From Sphingomonas limnosediminicola (lineage in GTDB: Bacteria > Pseudomonadota > Alphaproteobacteria > Sphingomonadales > Sphingomonadaceae), in assembly GCF_039537965.1 (NCBI RefSeq), contig NZ_BAABBM010000001.1, positions 1,178,001 through 1,242,000 on the forward strand: DNA of 64,000 nucleotides, read 5' to 3'. Made by a program: the position numbers and the translations under genes. How positions within the stretch are numbered: position 1 is the stretch's first letter; each line of letters opens with the position of its first letter. Below, piece by piece: positions 51,099 through 59,189 of the stretch. The notes beneath the pieces were generated by a model. The model saw only the letters and a program-made list of their open reading frames with translations. It ran no database searches and was not told the origin of the DNA.

Positions 51099-51249
51099 GC
51101 AACGTTCCGCCGAGTGTCCGTATGAGATTGGACGAAATTGTGCCGGACAATCTCTTACGGCCGACTGCGGCCGGTCCGTAATGGCCCCGTGACAGCCATT
51201 GCCAGGCCTGCTTTGCGGAGCCCGCAAGAGGACATCTGTTCAGGCCGTT

Positions 51250-51285
51250 GCTAATGGCGGCTTTCGACCCAAAACAGACACTAGC
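51250..51285. repeat. Palindromic repeat unit
   Basis: GCTAATGGCGGCTTTCGACC then CAAAACAGACACTAGC. Confidence 0.85.
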
Positions 51286-51437
51286 CTGCTCTTGGCAGCT
51301 GGGATCTTCCGCCACGCCATCGACGAGAATCAAAACTGACCATCCGCAACGCACCATGGCGGCTGAGTGAGTCTCGGCTGACCCGCCGCTTGCGCCTCCT
51401 TCAGATACGTCGCATCCGCGGAAGATGGATTCCGCCC

Positions 51438-52430
51438 ATGAGCACGCGTCAGCTACCGAGCACCGGCATGGATGATTGCCTGTCAGTGATTGGCGAAGTT
51501 CCCGATCGCCAGTTTCGCACCGCCATGTCCTTGCTGGCCGACGGCGATAGATCCCAACTGTTGGAAGCGGTCGACCTTATCGGGGACGCCGCCGCGGCTG
51601 GGCATGCTGAGGCAACAGAGCGGCGAGCAGTGCTGGAGGCCGTAGGGGTGGTGCAGGCCCCGGACTGGAACAAAGCACTCAATTCTCTTGCTGATGCAGC
51701 GGAACTTGGGTCGTCATCCGCCGCGCAGCAGCTGATCTTGCTCGCCGAGAACAGGTTCAAGGCCACTCTCTCTGCCTGCACACATGCAGGCACCTGGCGT
51801 GAGATGCGCTCGCGGATATCGATCTCCGAACGCCTACGACCGCCCGAGCCGAATGGTCTAACGCTCTCTCGGGACCCCTTCGTTCGAGCAATCGATACTT
51901 TGTGCAGCAGTGCCGAGTGCCAGTGGCTCATCGCCGCTGCGACGCCACGCCTCGAGCGTGCGGAGGTCTTCGGTGCGGGTGTGGATCGTGGGCGCACAAA
52001 TCAGTCCGCAGTTTTGAGTCTGTCGGACACCGATCTCGTGGCTCAGATGATCCGCACCCGTATCGCCAATGAGCTGGGCGCTCCCCTTCCGTGCCTGGAG
52101 GTGCCTCAAGTGCTCCGATACGCTGTCGGAGAGGAGTTCGTTCTGCACTGCGACTTCCTCGATCCCAAGCTCCTACAAGATGAAATTGATCGCGCCGGCC
52201 AGCGGTCAGCGACGTTCCTGATCTACCTCAACCAGGACTTCGACGGAGGAGAGACAAGCTTTCCAGTCCTTGGCATCGACCACCGCGGAAACACGGGGGA
52301 CGGCTTGGTGTTCGGCAATCTCGATCACTTCCGCGCGCCCGACCCGCGCACACAGCATGCGGGCAAGCCGCCAACGCGGGGCGTGAAGTGGGTCTTTTCG
52401 CAATGGATACGCGATCGCTACGCCGCTTGA
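51438..52430 (+). CDS. Prolyl-4-hydroxylase-like 2OG-Fe(II) oxygenase
   Basis: The product from ATG at 51438 is 330 aa (the frame is also open from 51390). The N-terminal 120 residues are helical and hold Sel1-like segments (LLEAVDLIGDAAAAGHAEAT). The C-terminal half is the dioxygenase core: LHCDF (His237, Asp239), YLNQDFDGGETSFPVLG, HAGKPPTRGVKWVFSQWIR (His307 and the 2OG-binding Lys317), all iron and cosubstrate ligands. It hydroxylates an unknown substrate, likely Pro or another residue in a protein. Cytosolic. Confidence 0.85.
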   Translation: MSTRQLPSTGMDDCLSVIGEVPDRQFRTAMSLLADGDRSQLLEAVDLIGDAAAAGHAEATERRAVLEAVGVVQAPDWNKALNSLADAAELGSSSAAQQLILLAENRFKATLSACTHAGTWREMRSRISISERLRPPEPNGLTLSRDPFVRAIDTLCSSAECQWLIAAATPRLERAEVFGAGVDRGRTNQSAVLSLSDTDLVAQMIRTRIANELGAPLPCLEVPQVLRYAVGEEFVLHCDFLDPKLLQDEIDRAGQRSATFLIYLNQDFDGGETSFPVLGIDHRGNTGDGLVFGNLDHFRAPDPRTQHAGKPPTRGVKWVFSQWIRDRYAA

Positions 52431-52451
52431 CGCAGAAGTCGTAGCGACGCT

Positions 52452-52607
52452 CTAATCGTGATTTCGAAAGGCTCGGTCCGGGTGTTCCGCCAAGCGGTCA
52501 AACTCCGTAGCCACCCTTAACAGGAATGGAGCTTCCGGCCGGCCCACGTAGGCAAGCGCCTTGCGACGGCAAGTCTCCGCCTCTTCTTGATAGGTGAGCT
52601 TTTCCAC
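52452..52607 (-). CDS. Small helical protein (51 aa)
   Basis: GTG at 52607 to TAG 52454-52452, MEKLTYQEEAETCRRKALAY then GRPEAPFLLRVATEFDRLAE, HPDRAFRNHD. A short acidic/basic helical protein with one Cys, of a type common in sphingomonads from memory. There is a TAA just upstream in the same frame, so the start is within this piece; the ribosome site is weak. It follows another short frame at 52617-52784, suggesting a pair. Confidence 0.5.
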   Translation of the reverse strand: MEKLTYQEEAETCRRKALAYVGRPEAPFLLRVATEFDRLAEHPDRAFRNHD

Positions 52608-52616
52608 AACCGTCGT

Positions 52617-52784
52617 TTACCGCAGAGAATTGAAGCGCAGGCCAACAGATATGCTTAGCGAATAATTCATGCCGCCCGAAATGACGGGCAACATTCGCAC
52701 GCTGTGGTGGAGCATCGCCATGTCTTCCTGCAAGTGTTGAGGAAGCTGACCTGCCGGGTGGCTCATAATGACGGTCAGCGTCAT
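52617..52784 (-). CDS. Possible small protein (34-55 aa)
   Basis: One open frame with three possible ATG starts at 52784, 52766 and 52721; the last has AGGAAG five bases upstream. It reads MAMLHHSVRMLPVISGGMNY, SLSISVGLRFNSLR from 52721. Ends 9 bases before the start of the 51-aa gene. Function unknown; may be a leader or spurious. Confidence 0.3.
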   Translation of the reverse strand: MTLTVIMSHPAGQLPQHLQEDMAMLHHSVRMLPVISGGMNYSLSISVGLRFNSLR

Positions 52785-53167
52785 CCTCGGGAAAACGGCC
52801 GACAGATGGACATTCCAAAACCGCGGCAGGAGAACCGGGTGCCGTCAAGCGGTCTAACTGCGACCCGCGGCCTAGGGTGCCGGAGGCGAGCGTCAGCGTC
52901 GCCGCTGGCCCGCAAGACTCGAAGAGAGCAGGACGACCAGGGCAATCGTCAGACCATTATTTCTTACGCACTTCGGAAATAAGGTCGAGATAGGCTGAGC
53001 GGCAGCTTCCCACCCAAAACTGCCATTATGCTGGAGGAGGAATGGGTCGAATGCTGACGTTGGGTAGCATGCAGCGAACTTGAACCGCCACTGACCCCCG
53101 CGTTCAGATGCTCCTAAAACATTGAGCGCTATGCATCTCCGCGGGAGAGACTTCGAGGGAGAGTTTC
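52785..53167. other. Spacer with repeat pair
   Basis: About 380 bases without a recognised gene. It contains the palindromic-repeat pair at 52999-53063 and the upstream region of the SIMPL gene. Confidence 0.4.
52999..53063. repeat. Palindromic repeat, two units
   Basis: AGCGGCAGCTTCCCACCCAA then AACTGCCATTA, and a second unit GGAATGGGTCGAATGCTGAC. Confidence 0.75.
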
Positions 53168-53950
53168 GTGGCGTTTGCGAAGTCGTGGAATGTTTTAGCT
53201 TTGTCGGGTCTGGTCATGTTGCCAGAGGTTGCGATCGCGCAGCAGGCACCTACGGCCAGCATCGCAGAGATGGCCAGTACTCCGCTGGTACGCGTCAATA
53301 TCACCGAAGCGTTGCGAACCCCTCCTGATGAGGCGAGCATGACGGTTGGGACGCAGGCCAAGGCGCCCACGGCAACTGCGGCAGTGGCCGCCAATAAAGC
53401 TAAGACGGAGAATCTGCTTGCGAGCATCCGCGCTGCCGGCATTCGCGAGCGGGACATCCAGACGCAGGGCATCCAGCTGCAACCTGATTATCGTTGGGAC
53501 AATGTGCCCGGCGGCCCAGGGCGGCAAACGCTGATTGGCTACATTGCCAGCAACTCAGTGCAGATTAAGACGCGCGACATCGAGAAGCTGACTTCCCTCC
53601 TCGACGCCCTGACGACGGCAGGAGCGGACTCCGTCTATGGTCCGAACTTCGGGATCTCCGATCCCTCTCCTCTGCGGCGGGAGGCACGCATTCGCGCGAT
53701 GGCGAGGGGAAAGGCCGAAGCGTCCGAATACGCGCGAAACAACGGCTTCACTTCCGTACGGCTTCTGTCGGTCGAGGAAGGAACTTCGTACAGGGGCGCA
53801 GACGTCATCGTCACCGGCTCGCGCATTGCTCCCGTTGCGGCGCCTCCTCCTCCGCCGCCGCCTGCACCGGAGCGCGATAGTGGTATCGTGGCTCCAGGGC
53901 AGTTGGAAACGAGCGTCTCGCTCAATTTGCTCTATCGGATGGAGCGCTAA
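53168..53950 (+). CDS. SIMPL-domain (DUF541) secreted protein
   Basis: GTG at 53168 follows GGGAGAG. The 260-aa protein has a signal peptide (SWNVLALSGLVMLPEVAIAQ) and the SIMPL fold: VRVNITEALRTPPDEASMTV, ANKAKTENLLASIRAAGIRE, RDIQTQGIQLQPDY, YIASNSVQIKTRDIEKLTSL, LDALTTAGAD, RREARIRAMARGKAEASEYA. A Pro-rich linker precedes the last strand (LETSVSLNLLYRMER). SIMPL proteins form periplasmic rings; the function is poorly defined. No partner gene nearby. Confidence 0.85.
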   Translation: MAFAKSWNVLALSGLVMLPEVAIAQQAPTASIAEMASTPLVRVNITEALRTPPDEASMTVGTQAKAPTATAAVAANKAKTENLLASIRAAGIRERDIQTQGIQLQPDYRWDNVPGGPGRQTLIGYIASNSVQIKTRDIEKLTSLLDALTTAGADSVYGPNFGISDPSPLRREARIRAMARGKAEASEYARNNGFTSVRLLSVEEGTSYRGADVIVTGSRIAPVAAPPPPPPPAPERDSGIVAPGQLETSVSLNLLYRMER

Positions 53951-53980
53951 GATCTGCGCTGGCAGCATGTCAGCGATAGT

Positions 53981-54021
53981 CAAAGCTGCCGCGGCCGGAT
54001 TGGGTCGAGAGTTGCAGCGGC
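53981..54021. repeat. Palindromic repeat, degenerate pair
   Basis: CAAAGCTGCCGCGGCCGGAT then TGGGTCGAGAGTTGCAGCGGC; half copy fused to a full unit. Confidence 0.65.
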
Positions 54022-54087
54022 CTGAATGAGCGCGTGGCGGACATCCCTGCCCTACGTCCAGCTTTGGCAGTTAGCGGATCGTCCGCT

Positions 54088-54118
54088 TAGCGGCAGCTTT
54101 CGACCCGAAGCTGCCAGC
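54088..54118. repeat. Palindromic repeat unit
   Basis: TTAGCGGCAGCTTTCGACCC then GAAGCTGCCAG. Confidence 0.8.
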
Positions 54119-54187
54119 AGCCAAGCGTAGGTTCGGTCAATGCAGAGATTAGGCCCTCGTTAGGTCCTGCGCAGTAAGACCTCAGGG

Positions 54188-54556
54188 ATGGAAAGTGATC
54201 GTAAGGACGAGGGACGCATTGCAGCAGGCTCGCGTCCCGCGAATGCGGCGGAGTTCATCGAAAGCCTGGATCGACGACGTCAAGCACAAGATCGACTTGA
54301 GCAAGATCTGCTGCACGACGTGCCGCTACTCTACGGGTCGCCTGGCGAGGTAGGCTTTCACGACCCAAGAGATGGGCCGGGGGACCCGGGCATCATAATC
54401 GCACGGATTCATCGGGAAGAGATGCTGAGAGGCAATGGCGTCGACACATTTGGCGCATCTGGAGACAGGTCTGACGTTCGGCTGCCATTCGAGCGCACAC
54501 TCATATGGTTGGTGTTCTTGCTCTGTGCGATCGAACTCTTGGCGAAATTCGCTTAG
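54188..54556 (+). CDS. Tail-anchored hypothetical protein (122 aa)
   Basis: ATG at 54188. The first 100 residues are soluble and charged (NAAEFIESLDRRRQAQDRLE), with Gly/Asp-rich middle (GFHDPRDGPGDPG). The last 18 residues form one membrane helix (LIWLVFLLCAIELLAKF). No family recognised. Probably inner-membrane anchored with the bulk in the cytosol. Confidence 0.5.
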   Translation: MESDRKDEGRIAAGSRPANAAEFIESLDRRRQAQDRLEQDLLHDVPLLYGSPGEVGFHDPRDGPGDPGIIIARIHREEMLRGNGVDTFGASGDRSDVRLPFERTLIWLVFLLCAIELLAKFA

Positions 54557-54576
54557 CGGCTAACGTCGGACGACCT

Positions 54577-54640
54577 AAACGTCTGTTTTCAACCCATTCC
54601 GGCCACTAGCTAATGGCATTTGGGTGGAAAGCGATCTCTT
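54577..54640. repeat. Palindromic repeat, two units, supplying a gene end
   Basis: GTCTGTTTTCAACCCATTCC then CTAATGGCATTTGGGTGGAA and AGCGAT. On the minus strand this encodes the last seven residues (FHPNAIS) and stop of the gene at 54606-54770. Confidence 0.8.
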
Positions 54641-54770
54641 GGTTGGGCGAGTTTACGTCGTCGTTTCGAGCACGCTCGTCCGAGCGATGAAGGAGTCGCC
54701 GGTCGTTCCAGGTTGAGTAGAGCACCAGCCCAGCCACTAGGATGACGACGATGATTAGTGCAGCGGGCAT
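54606..54770 (-). CDS. Small membrane protein (54 aa)
   Basis: ATG at 54770 with AGGAG just upstream. MPAALIIVVILVAGLVLYST is one membrane helix near the start, followed by WNDRRLLHRSDERARNDDVN, SPNQEIA and then repeat-encoded FHPNAIS. The repeat seems to have replaced the original end. An N-terminal anchor with a short polar tail; function unknown. Confidence 0.5.
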   Translation of the reverse strand: MPAALIIVVILVAGLVLYSTWNDRRLLHRSDERARNDDVNSPNQEIAFHPNAIS

Positions 54771-54793
54771 GCTCCTAGCCTGCGCCCGCTCTT

Positions 54794-54822
54794 CAACGTC
54801 CGCAATAGGTCGAAAGGTGCCG
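54794..54822. repeat. Degenerate palindromic repeat
   Basis: CAACGTCCGCAATAGGTCGA then AAGGTGCCG, in the leader of the next lipoprotein gene. Confidence 0.55.
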
Positions 54823-54842
54823 CGAGCGTGGTAGTATTCGGA

Positions 54843-55160
54843 ATGCGCTATGTCGCCCCTTCCGCGCTCGCGATCCTCATGATTGTTGGATGTAACACCG
54901 CCCCTCCCGAGCTCGCGGCAGGTTTCCCGGTTAGGAATGAGGCCCGCGCGATTAGTATCGCGAAGTACGTTTGCCGCCGAGAGACCGTCCCGGGTTTGCA
55001 ATGGCGAGCAAGCTTCATTGCCTCGAAGAGAAAGTGGATCGTCGACACGGAGCCCAGCGTGCACAAGAGCGGTGATCCGCTCCGGGTGGTCGACATCCCA
55101 ATAGATGGGCCTCTTCCATCATTGTGCCAGGCTAGCCTGTACGATCTTGTCGGGCCCTAG
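54843..55160 (+). CDS. Lipoprotein (105 aa)
   Basis: ATG at 54843 begins MRYVAPSALAILMIVGCNTA, a lipoprotein signal (lipobox IVGC). The mature part has two more Cys (KYVCRRETV, SLCQASLYD). No family is recognised. The TAG stop lies in the left arm of a repeat (CCTAGCGGCAAG), so the native end may have been altered. Confidence 0.55.
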   Translation: MRYVAPSALAILMIVGCNTAPPELAAGFPVRNEARAISIAKYVCRRETVPGLQWRASFIASKRKWIVDTEPSVHKSGDPLRVVDIPIDGPLPSLCQASLYDLVGP

Positions 55161-55191
55161 CGGCAAGTTTGGGTGGAAAGCTGCCGCTAGC
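55156..55191. repeat. Palindromic repeat unit supplying a stop
   Basis: CCTAGCGGCAAGTTTGGGTG then GAAAGCTGCCGCTAGC. The TAG at 55158-55160 ends the lipoprotein gene. Confidence 0.85.
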
Positions 55192-55545
55192 TTAATCGCG
55201 GCATCGAAGAAGGTCATAAAACCCACTGACTGCGGGTGAGGCTAGATGCCTATTACTGCCTTCTCCGATCGCGGTCTCAATTAGTGACAACCGGTCGTTG
55301 ACTACTCGGAACACCAACATCCCGGCATAATCGACTGGAACGGCCACGCCTTCCCGCTCCTTGCTCTCGATAATGGGCTGAGTTGGCTTAACGACAACTG
55401 CCGTCAGGGTTGGGTCCTCGTTGTCTTGGTTCATGCTGACGATGCGGAACATCACCAGCCGCTGTTTGCCTTTGGGATAATACGCACTTGACCGTCGCGG
55501 AACGACATACGGTTCTCGGAGCAGGGCCGTTGCCCATTGGTCCAA
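55192..55545 (-). CDS. Hypothetical protein (117 aa)
   Basis: A frame from a TTG at 55545; an internal ATG (MFRIVSMNQDNEDPTLTAVV) gives a shorter product. Contains VRVV-type strands (YAGMLVFRVVNDRLSLIETA) and ends AVSGFYDLLRCRD. No known domain. Starts next to a PEP-CTERM gene on the same strand; the stop is directly at a repeat. Confidence 0.4.
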   Translation of the reverse strand: MDQWATALLREPYVVPRRSSAYYPKGKQRLVMFRIVSMNQDNEDPTLTAVVVKPTQPIIESKEREGVAVPVDYAGMLVFRVVNDRLSLIETAIGEGSNRHLASPAVSGFYDLLRCRD

Positions 55546-55644
55546 TCGGCTTCTGTCACAGGGTTAGCGCCGGATCGCGAGCAAGCGGAGATAAGAGAAT
55601 GCCGCCACAACTAGGCGACGGCACTCTCCACCCTCAAATGGTAC

Positions 55645-56457
55645 TTAGGCCAATCGCGTTCCGAACTGCGCCTTCCGCCCCCGACGCGCCGCGAAGCCAA
55701 TCGCGCCGAAGCCCGCGAGCATCATGGCCCAAGTGCTAGGTTCCGGCACCGCTCCTGGCGGCGTTGGCGTGGTTCCAATAGTGCCACCTTGGACGAATAC
55801 GGCGGAATCATAGTTCGCATCCCCGACATCGGCGATGTTGAAGCTTAACGTATACGTCGCGCCCGGCGTTAGCCCGGCCGCTGAAGCCGTAAGCACGTCA
55901 GTGAAGCCGTCGAGCTCAAACGGATAAACCGCGGGTGAGTTGTTGTTATAATAGGCCGAGTTAGAGCCCAAGTTCACGTTATTGATCGTAACGTCACCGC
56001 CGCCGCCCGGCACCTGAGCAAGATTGACGTTGGAGAAGCCAGGCCCGTTCAGAAGGAGCTGGAAGGAATCATTGAACTGACTTCCGACGTACTCATTGTA
56101 TTCTTCAGAACCAAATACGTAATTGAAGAAGAGACTATCTGAGTCCAGCGTGAAGGTCAGCACCAAAGAACTGTTCGCGCCGCCGCCCGTGCAGCTCCCG
56201 CTGGTATTCGCGTTCCCGACACAACCAAGCGAACCCGTCGTCAGAACCACACCCTGGCTAATGCCAATTGCAGAACCATTGGTGAAGAAGCCGTTCTGGG
56301 TATCGCTATTCAGCGTCGCGCCGGTGAGGTGGAAGCCCGAACCCGCGAGTGCATTCCCCATTGCAGTCGCGTCACTTGATGCGACTGTGTCAACGGCCAG
56401 CGCCGGGCTGGCGCAAGCGGCAAAAACCGATGCAGATAGTAGCAAAAACTTATTCAT
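55645..56457 (-). CDS. PEPxxWA-CTERM protein with choice-of-anchor L domain
   Basis: ATG at 56457 follows GGGGAGG. Signal peptide MNKFLLLSASVFAACASPAL (cleaved near ALA). The body is the choice-of-anchor L domain: GFFTNGSAIGISQGVVLTTG, LTFTLDSDSLFFNYVFGSEE, YNEYVGSQFNDSFQLLLNGP, which predicts a beta-sandwich adhesin-like module. A short Pro/Thr linker leads to VPEPSTWAMMLAGFGAIGFA then RRGRK. Likely surface or matrix protein. An RTWAAC box is at 56537. Confidence 0.88.
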   Translation of the reverse strand: MNKFLLLSASVFAACASPALAVDTVASSDATAMGNALAGSGFHLTGATLNSDTQNGFFTNGSAIGISQGVVLTTGSLGCVGNANTSGSCTGGGANSSLVLTFTLDSDSLFFNYVFGSEEYNEYVGSQFNDSFQLLLNGPGFSNVNLAQVPGGGGDVTINNVNLGSNSAYYNNNSPAVYPFELDGFTDVLTASAAGLTPGATYTLSFNIADVGDANYDSAVFVQGGTIGTTPTPPGAVPEPSTWAMMLAGFGAIGFAARRGRKAQFGTRLA

Positions 56458-56536
56458 CTGATGACCTCCCCTGATTACGCGGGCGCTCGGCATCCCTAAG
56501 ACCGTCAAACACCCGACTCGGTCGGGCGAATTAATG

Positions 56537-56555
56537 CATTAACTTTTTATTAACC
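56537..56555 (-). promoter_or_regulatory. RTWAAC-N5-RTWAAC box
   Basis: ATTAAC-TTTTT-ATTAAC on the plus strand, 80 bases upstream of the start at 56457. Confidence 0.5.
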
Positions 56556-56623
56556 ACAATAGCTTCCATGCACAATTTTTACCGCACTTGTGGTGGCAGC
56601 GAGCGGACTCTCGAACGAGCTCT

Positions 56624-56675
56624 CTTATGGCAGAAATGGGTCGAAAGTGGCCGCGACAAGTTTCGGCGAAAAGTT
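56624..56675. repeat. Palindromic repeat, unit plus degenerate unit
   Basis: TTATGGCAGAAATGGGTCGA then AAGTGGCCGCGACAAGTTTC, GGCGAAAAG. Confidence 0.65.
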
Positions 56676-56811
56676 CACGCGGATGCCGCGCTTTCAGCGC
56701 CACAAACGTCGTCCAGAATCCGCTGTTTGAAGCGACGCGCTAGACAAACTGAAGCATTGCTTGGCATTTCGTGATACTGACGAGGTCCCCTAATGGAATT
56801 GGGAGTCGGCT

Positions 56812-57108
56812 ATGTCGCGTATCATCGTCGCCGCAATTGCACTCTGCGCCGCTGCTGCGGCCCCAGCGCAAACCATCAGCATCGAAAACTCTAACGCTTC
56901 CGTGAAGCCGCCGCCGCTTCCAGAAAACAATCTCGAGCAAGTCGTCTGCGAGCGCGTGGTGCGGACCGGCAGTCGACTAGCAATCGACAAAGTCTGCCTG
57001 ACCGTCGCCGAGTGGAAGGAGAAGCGCGACGTCCAGCGCTGGGATTTCGAGCGCGTTCAGCGGGTCGTAAACCAGGAGCCTTCCGATCTGGCGGGATATA
57101 CCCGTTAA
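56812..57108 (+). CDS. Secreted hypothetical protein (98 aa)
   Basis: ATG at 56812 follows GGGAG. Signal peptide MSRIIVAAIALCAAAAAPAQ. The mature 75 residues hold two Cys (QVVCERVVRTGSRLA, DKVCLTVAEWKEKRDVQRWD) and a helical end. This Cys-pair plus KEKRD pattern recurs in sphingomonad small secreted proteins from memory; no function known. Confidence 0.6.
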   Translation: MSRIIVAAIALCAAAAAPAQTISIENSNASVKPPPLPENNLEQVVCERVVRTGSRLAIDKVCLTVAEWKEKRDVQRWDFERVQRVVNQEPSDLAGYTR

Positions 57109-57285
57109 TCGGGAACTCCGAAGTAGAACTCGACCTCCAAACTCGGCTTCGGATGAACATCCTAGCCACTGGGGAGAGCTCGCGTCAGTTTGGGGTCGAA
57201 ATCATACGTTACGCCATCAAAGCTCGCGGCGGCCAGCCCGAACAAGACAATCCTGACGGCAGGTCGTCATCACGCCTCGACAGAC

Positions 57286-57304
57286 GGTTAACAAAACGTT
57301 AACG
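57286..57304 (+). promoter_or_regulatory. RTWAAC-N5-RTWAAC box, best copy
   Basis: GGTTAAC-AAAAC-GTTAACG, 22 bases upstream of the PEP-CTERM start at 57326; two perfect GTTAAC hexamers 11 bp apart. Confidence 0.6.
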
Positions 57305-57325
57305 CAAGTTGCGAGGAGACATGGC

Positions 57326-58183
57326 ATGACGGCTCCCTCGTTCAACCGGGTACTATTCAGTTTCATAGTTCTGCTGGCGAGCACCTCCGCGTCGGCCGCC
57401 GATTTCCACTTTAGCACGGGTAGCCCGGATAGCTTGATGGCAACCGCCTCCCGGCCCGCGTCTGGGCCTACGATCGAAATCGAAACCGCAGACGACTTCC
57501 TGCTCCCCCAGGAGACCGTGCTCACCAGCGGGACCTTCACAGGACTGATCCCTATTGATTCGAGCTTATCGGATGTGCAGAACGTCGTGGTCGAAATTTA
57601 TCGCATATTTCCGCTAGATTCCTCTGACCCACCGTCGGGCGATGTTCCCTCGCGCATCAACTCGCCTTCGAACGTGGCATTCCTATCTAGAGATGTGATT
57701 TCTGGCGCCTTGTCGTTCAGCGGATCTACGATAAGCTCGACGTTCACCGCTGCCAACAGTGTCATTGCCGGCATCAATCCGTCTCCTAACAGCTTCACGG
57801 GCGGCGAAGGGCCTGTCAGGGGCTCTGAAGTTCTGTTCACATTCGACTTTCTGACGCCTGTTGATTTGCAGGCCGGGCATTATTTCTTCGTGCCGCAAGT
57901 TCAACTTGCGGGTGGGGATTTCCTGTGGCTGTCGGCGCCTCATGGCATCGGGGCAACTCCCGACCTTCAGACCTGGATACGCAATGGTAATCTCGCGCCA
58001 GACTGGCTGCGGATAGGGACTGACATTACTCATCAGGGTCCCTTCAACGCCGCATTCAGCTTAGACGGTTACAGCGTGCCGGAGCCTTCGAGTTGGACCC
58101 TGATGCTGGCTGGCTTCGGCCTGCTCGGCCTGGGCCTCAGACGAAAACGGAACGTGCGACAATTCAGGGCAGAGAGTTGCTAA
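57326..58183 (+). CDS. PEP-CTERM secreted protein (285 aa)
   Basis: ATG at 57326 follows GAGGAGA. Signal peptide RVLFSFIVLLASTSASA. The body, FHFSTGSPDSLMATASRPAS, then IEIETADDFLLPQETVLTSG, TFTGLI, and VVVEIYRIFPLDSSDPPSGD, and HYFFVPQVQLAGGDFLWLSA, is a beta domain common in PEP-CTERM proteins. Tail VPEPSSWTLMLAGFGLLGLG then RRKR; the WA is WT here. Surface or matrix function likely. The next gene downstream is another PEP-CTERM protein. Confidence 0.82.
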   Translation: MTAPSFNRVLFSFIVLLASTSASAADFHFSTGSPDSLMATASRPASGPTIEIETADDFLLPQETVLTSGTFTGLIPIDSSLSDVQNVVVEIYRIFPLDSSDPPSGDVPSRINSPSNVAFLSRDVISGALSFSGSTISSTFTAANSVIAGINPSPNSFTGGEGPVRGSEVLFTFDFLTPVDLQAGHYFFVPQVQLAGGDFLWLSAPHGIGATPDLQTWIRNGNLAPDWLRIGTDITHQGPFNAAFSLDGYSVPEPSSWTLMLAGFGLLGLGLRRKRNVRQFRAESC

Positions 58184-58215
58184 GCGGCGCCAAGCCTAAT
58201 CTTTTCCCATCGCCG

Positions 58216-58273
58216 TAGCGACCGGAATGGGCCGAAATTTGCCTCCGGAGGCGCAATTCGGGGTGGAACGTTG
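58216..58273. repeat. Degenerate palindromic repeat pair
   Basis: AGCGACCGGAATGGGCCGAA then ATTTGCC, and CAATTCGGGGTGGAACG. Both units are decayed. Confidence 0.45.
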
Positions 58274-58349
58274 ATCTGAGAAGAAAGGCAAAGCCTGGAT
58301 CTGTTTGCCTGTCAGTAATCTATGCTGAAGAGAATTAACGGAGATCGTT

Positions 58350-59030
58350 ATGGCAAAGTTACTTATGCTCGTCGCGGCAGGACTTGCCCTTTTCGCGACT
58401 CCCGCCGCCGGAGCGACCAACTTCATCGCGAGCTTGACGACTGGTCAGGAAACGGCGCCGATTACCCCGTCGCAAACGGATGGATCTCCACGCCCGCAAG
58501 CATTCGGCAATGGAACGTTTACTCTCAACGATGCCGAGACCGCGCTTGTTTATAGCCTGACGGTCTTCAACATTGACTTCACAGGCACTCAGACAGCGGA
58601 CATCAACGACAATCTAGTCGCAGCGCATGTACATGTCGGGCCGACCGCAATGCCCGGCTCAAATGCGCCAGTCGTGTTCGGTTTCTTAGGATCACCGTTC
58701 AACGACAACAACCCGAACGACGTAGTCATCTCGCCATTCGGCTCGGGCGTCGGTGGCACGATAAGTGGCAAATGGGATTCTCCCGAGGGAAACAACACTA
58801 CGTTAGCGGCTCAAATTGCGAACTTATTAGCCGGGCTTTCGTACGTAAATTTCCACACGGTGCAGTACCCTGGCGGGGAGATCCGCGGCGCGCTGGCTCC
58901 CCAGGCCGTGCCTGAAGCGAATACTTGGGCGATGATGATGTTTGGGTTTGTGGTCCTAGGCGCCGCGGTACGTCACAATCGCAAGCAAAGCCCCTTCGCG
59001 ATTGGTCGACAGCCACACCCTCATCCCTGA
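58350..59030 (+). CDS. CHRD-domain PEP-CTERM protein with altered motif
   Basis: ATG at 58350 follows GGAGATCG. Signal peptide MAKLLMLVAAGLALFATPAA. The body is a CHRD domain: TNFIASLTTGQETAPITPSQ, FTLNDAETALVYSLTVFNID, AAHVHVGPTAMPGSNAPVVF, YVNFHTVQYPGGEIRGAL (His and Gly spacing as in CHRD). The sorting tail reads VPEANTWAMMMFGFVVLGAA, with Ala for the second Pro of PEP, so exosortase recognition is uncertain. A single ATTAAC precedes the start. Confidence 0.82.
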   Translation: MAKLLMLVAAGLALFATPAAGATNFIASLTTGQETAPITPSQTDGSPRPQAFGNGTFTLNDAETALVYSLTVFNIDFTGTQTADINDNLVAAHVHVGPTAMPGSNAPVVFGFLGSPFNDNNPNDVVISPFGSGVGGTISGKWDSPEGNNTTLAAQIANLLAGLSYVNFHTVQYPGGEIRGALAPQAVPEANTWAMMMFGFVVLGAAVRHNRKQSPFAIGRQPHPHP

Positions 59031-59042
59031 GACGCTGAGGTC

Positions 59043-59099
59043 AGCTTCGGATCAAAAGTTGTCACTGCGCTATCGGCAGGAACGGGTGGAAAGCGGACA
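59043..59099. repeat. Palindromic repeat, degenerate pair
   Basis: CTTCGGATCAAAAGTTGTCA then CGGCAGGAACGGGTGGAAAG, CGGACA. Confidence 0.6.
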
Positions 59100-59189
59100 G
59101 TCGCTGACATAGTGCTCGACGTGATGAGACACCTCTCACCAAAAAGCATCGGCGGATGACTGAGTGAGCGAGCGCCGCAGCTCGACGCG

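Noticed and set aside
51028-51357. A minus-strand frame of 109 residues ending SEGFEPPTFGFEA
   Set aside because: It runs antisense through the tRNA-Arg gene; the SEGFEPPTFG peptide is a well-known artefact of translating tRNA antisense.
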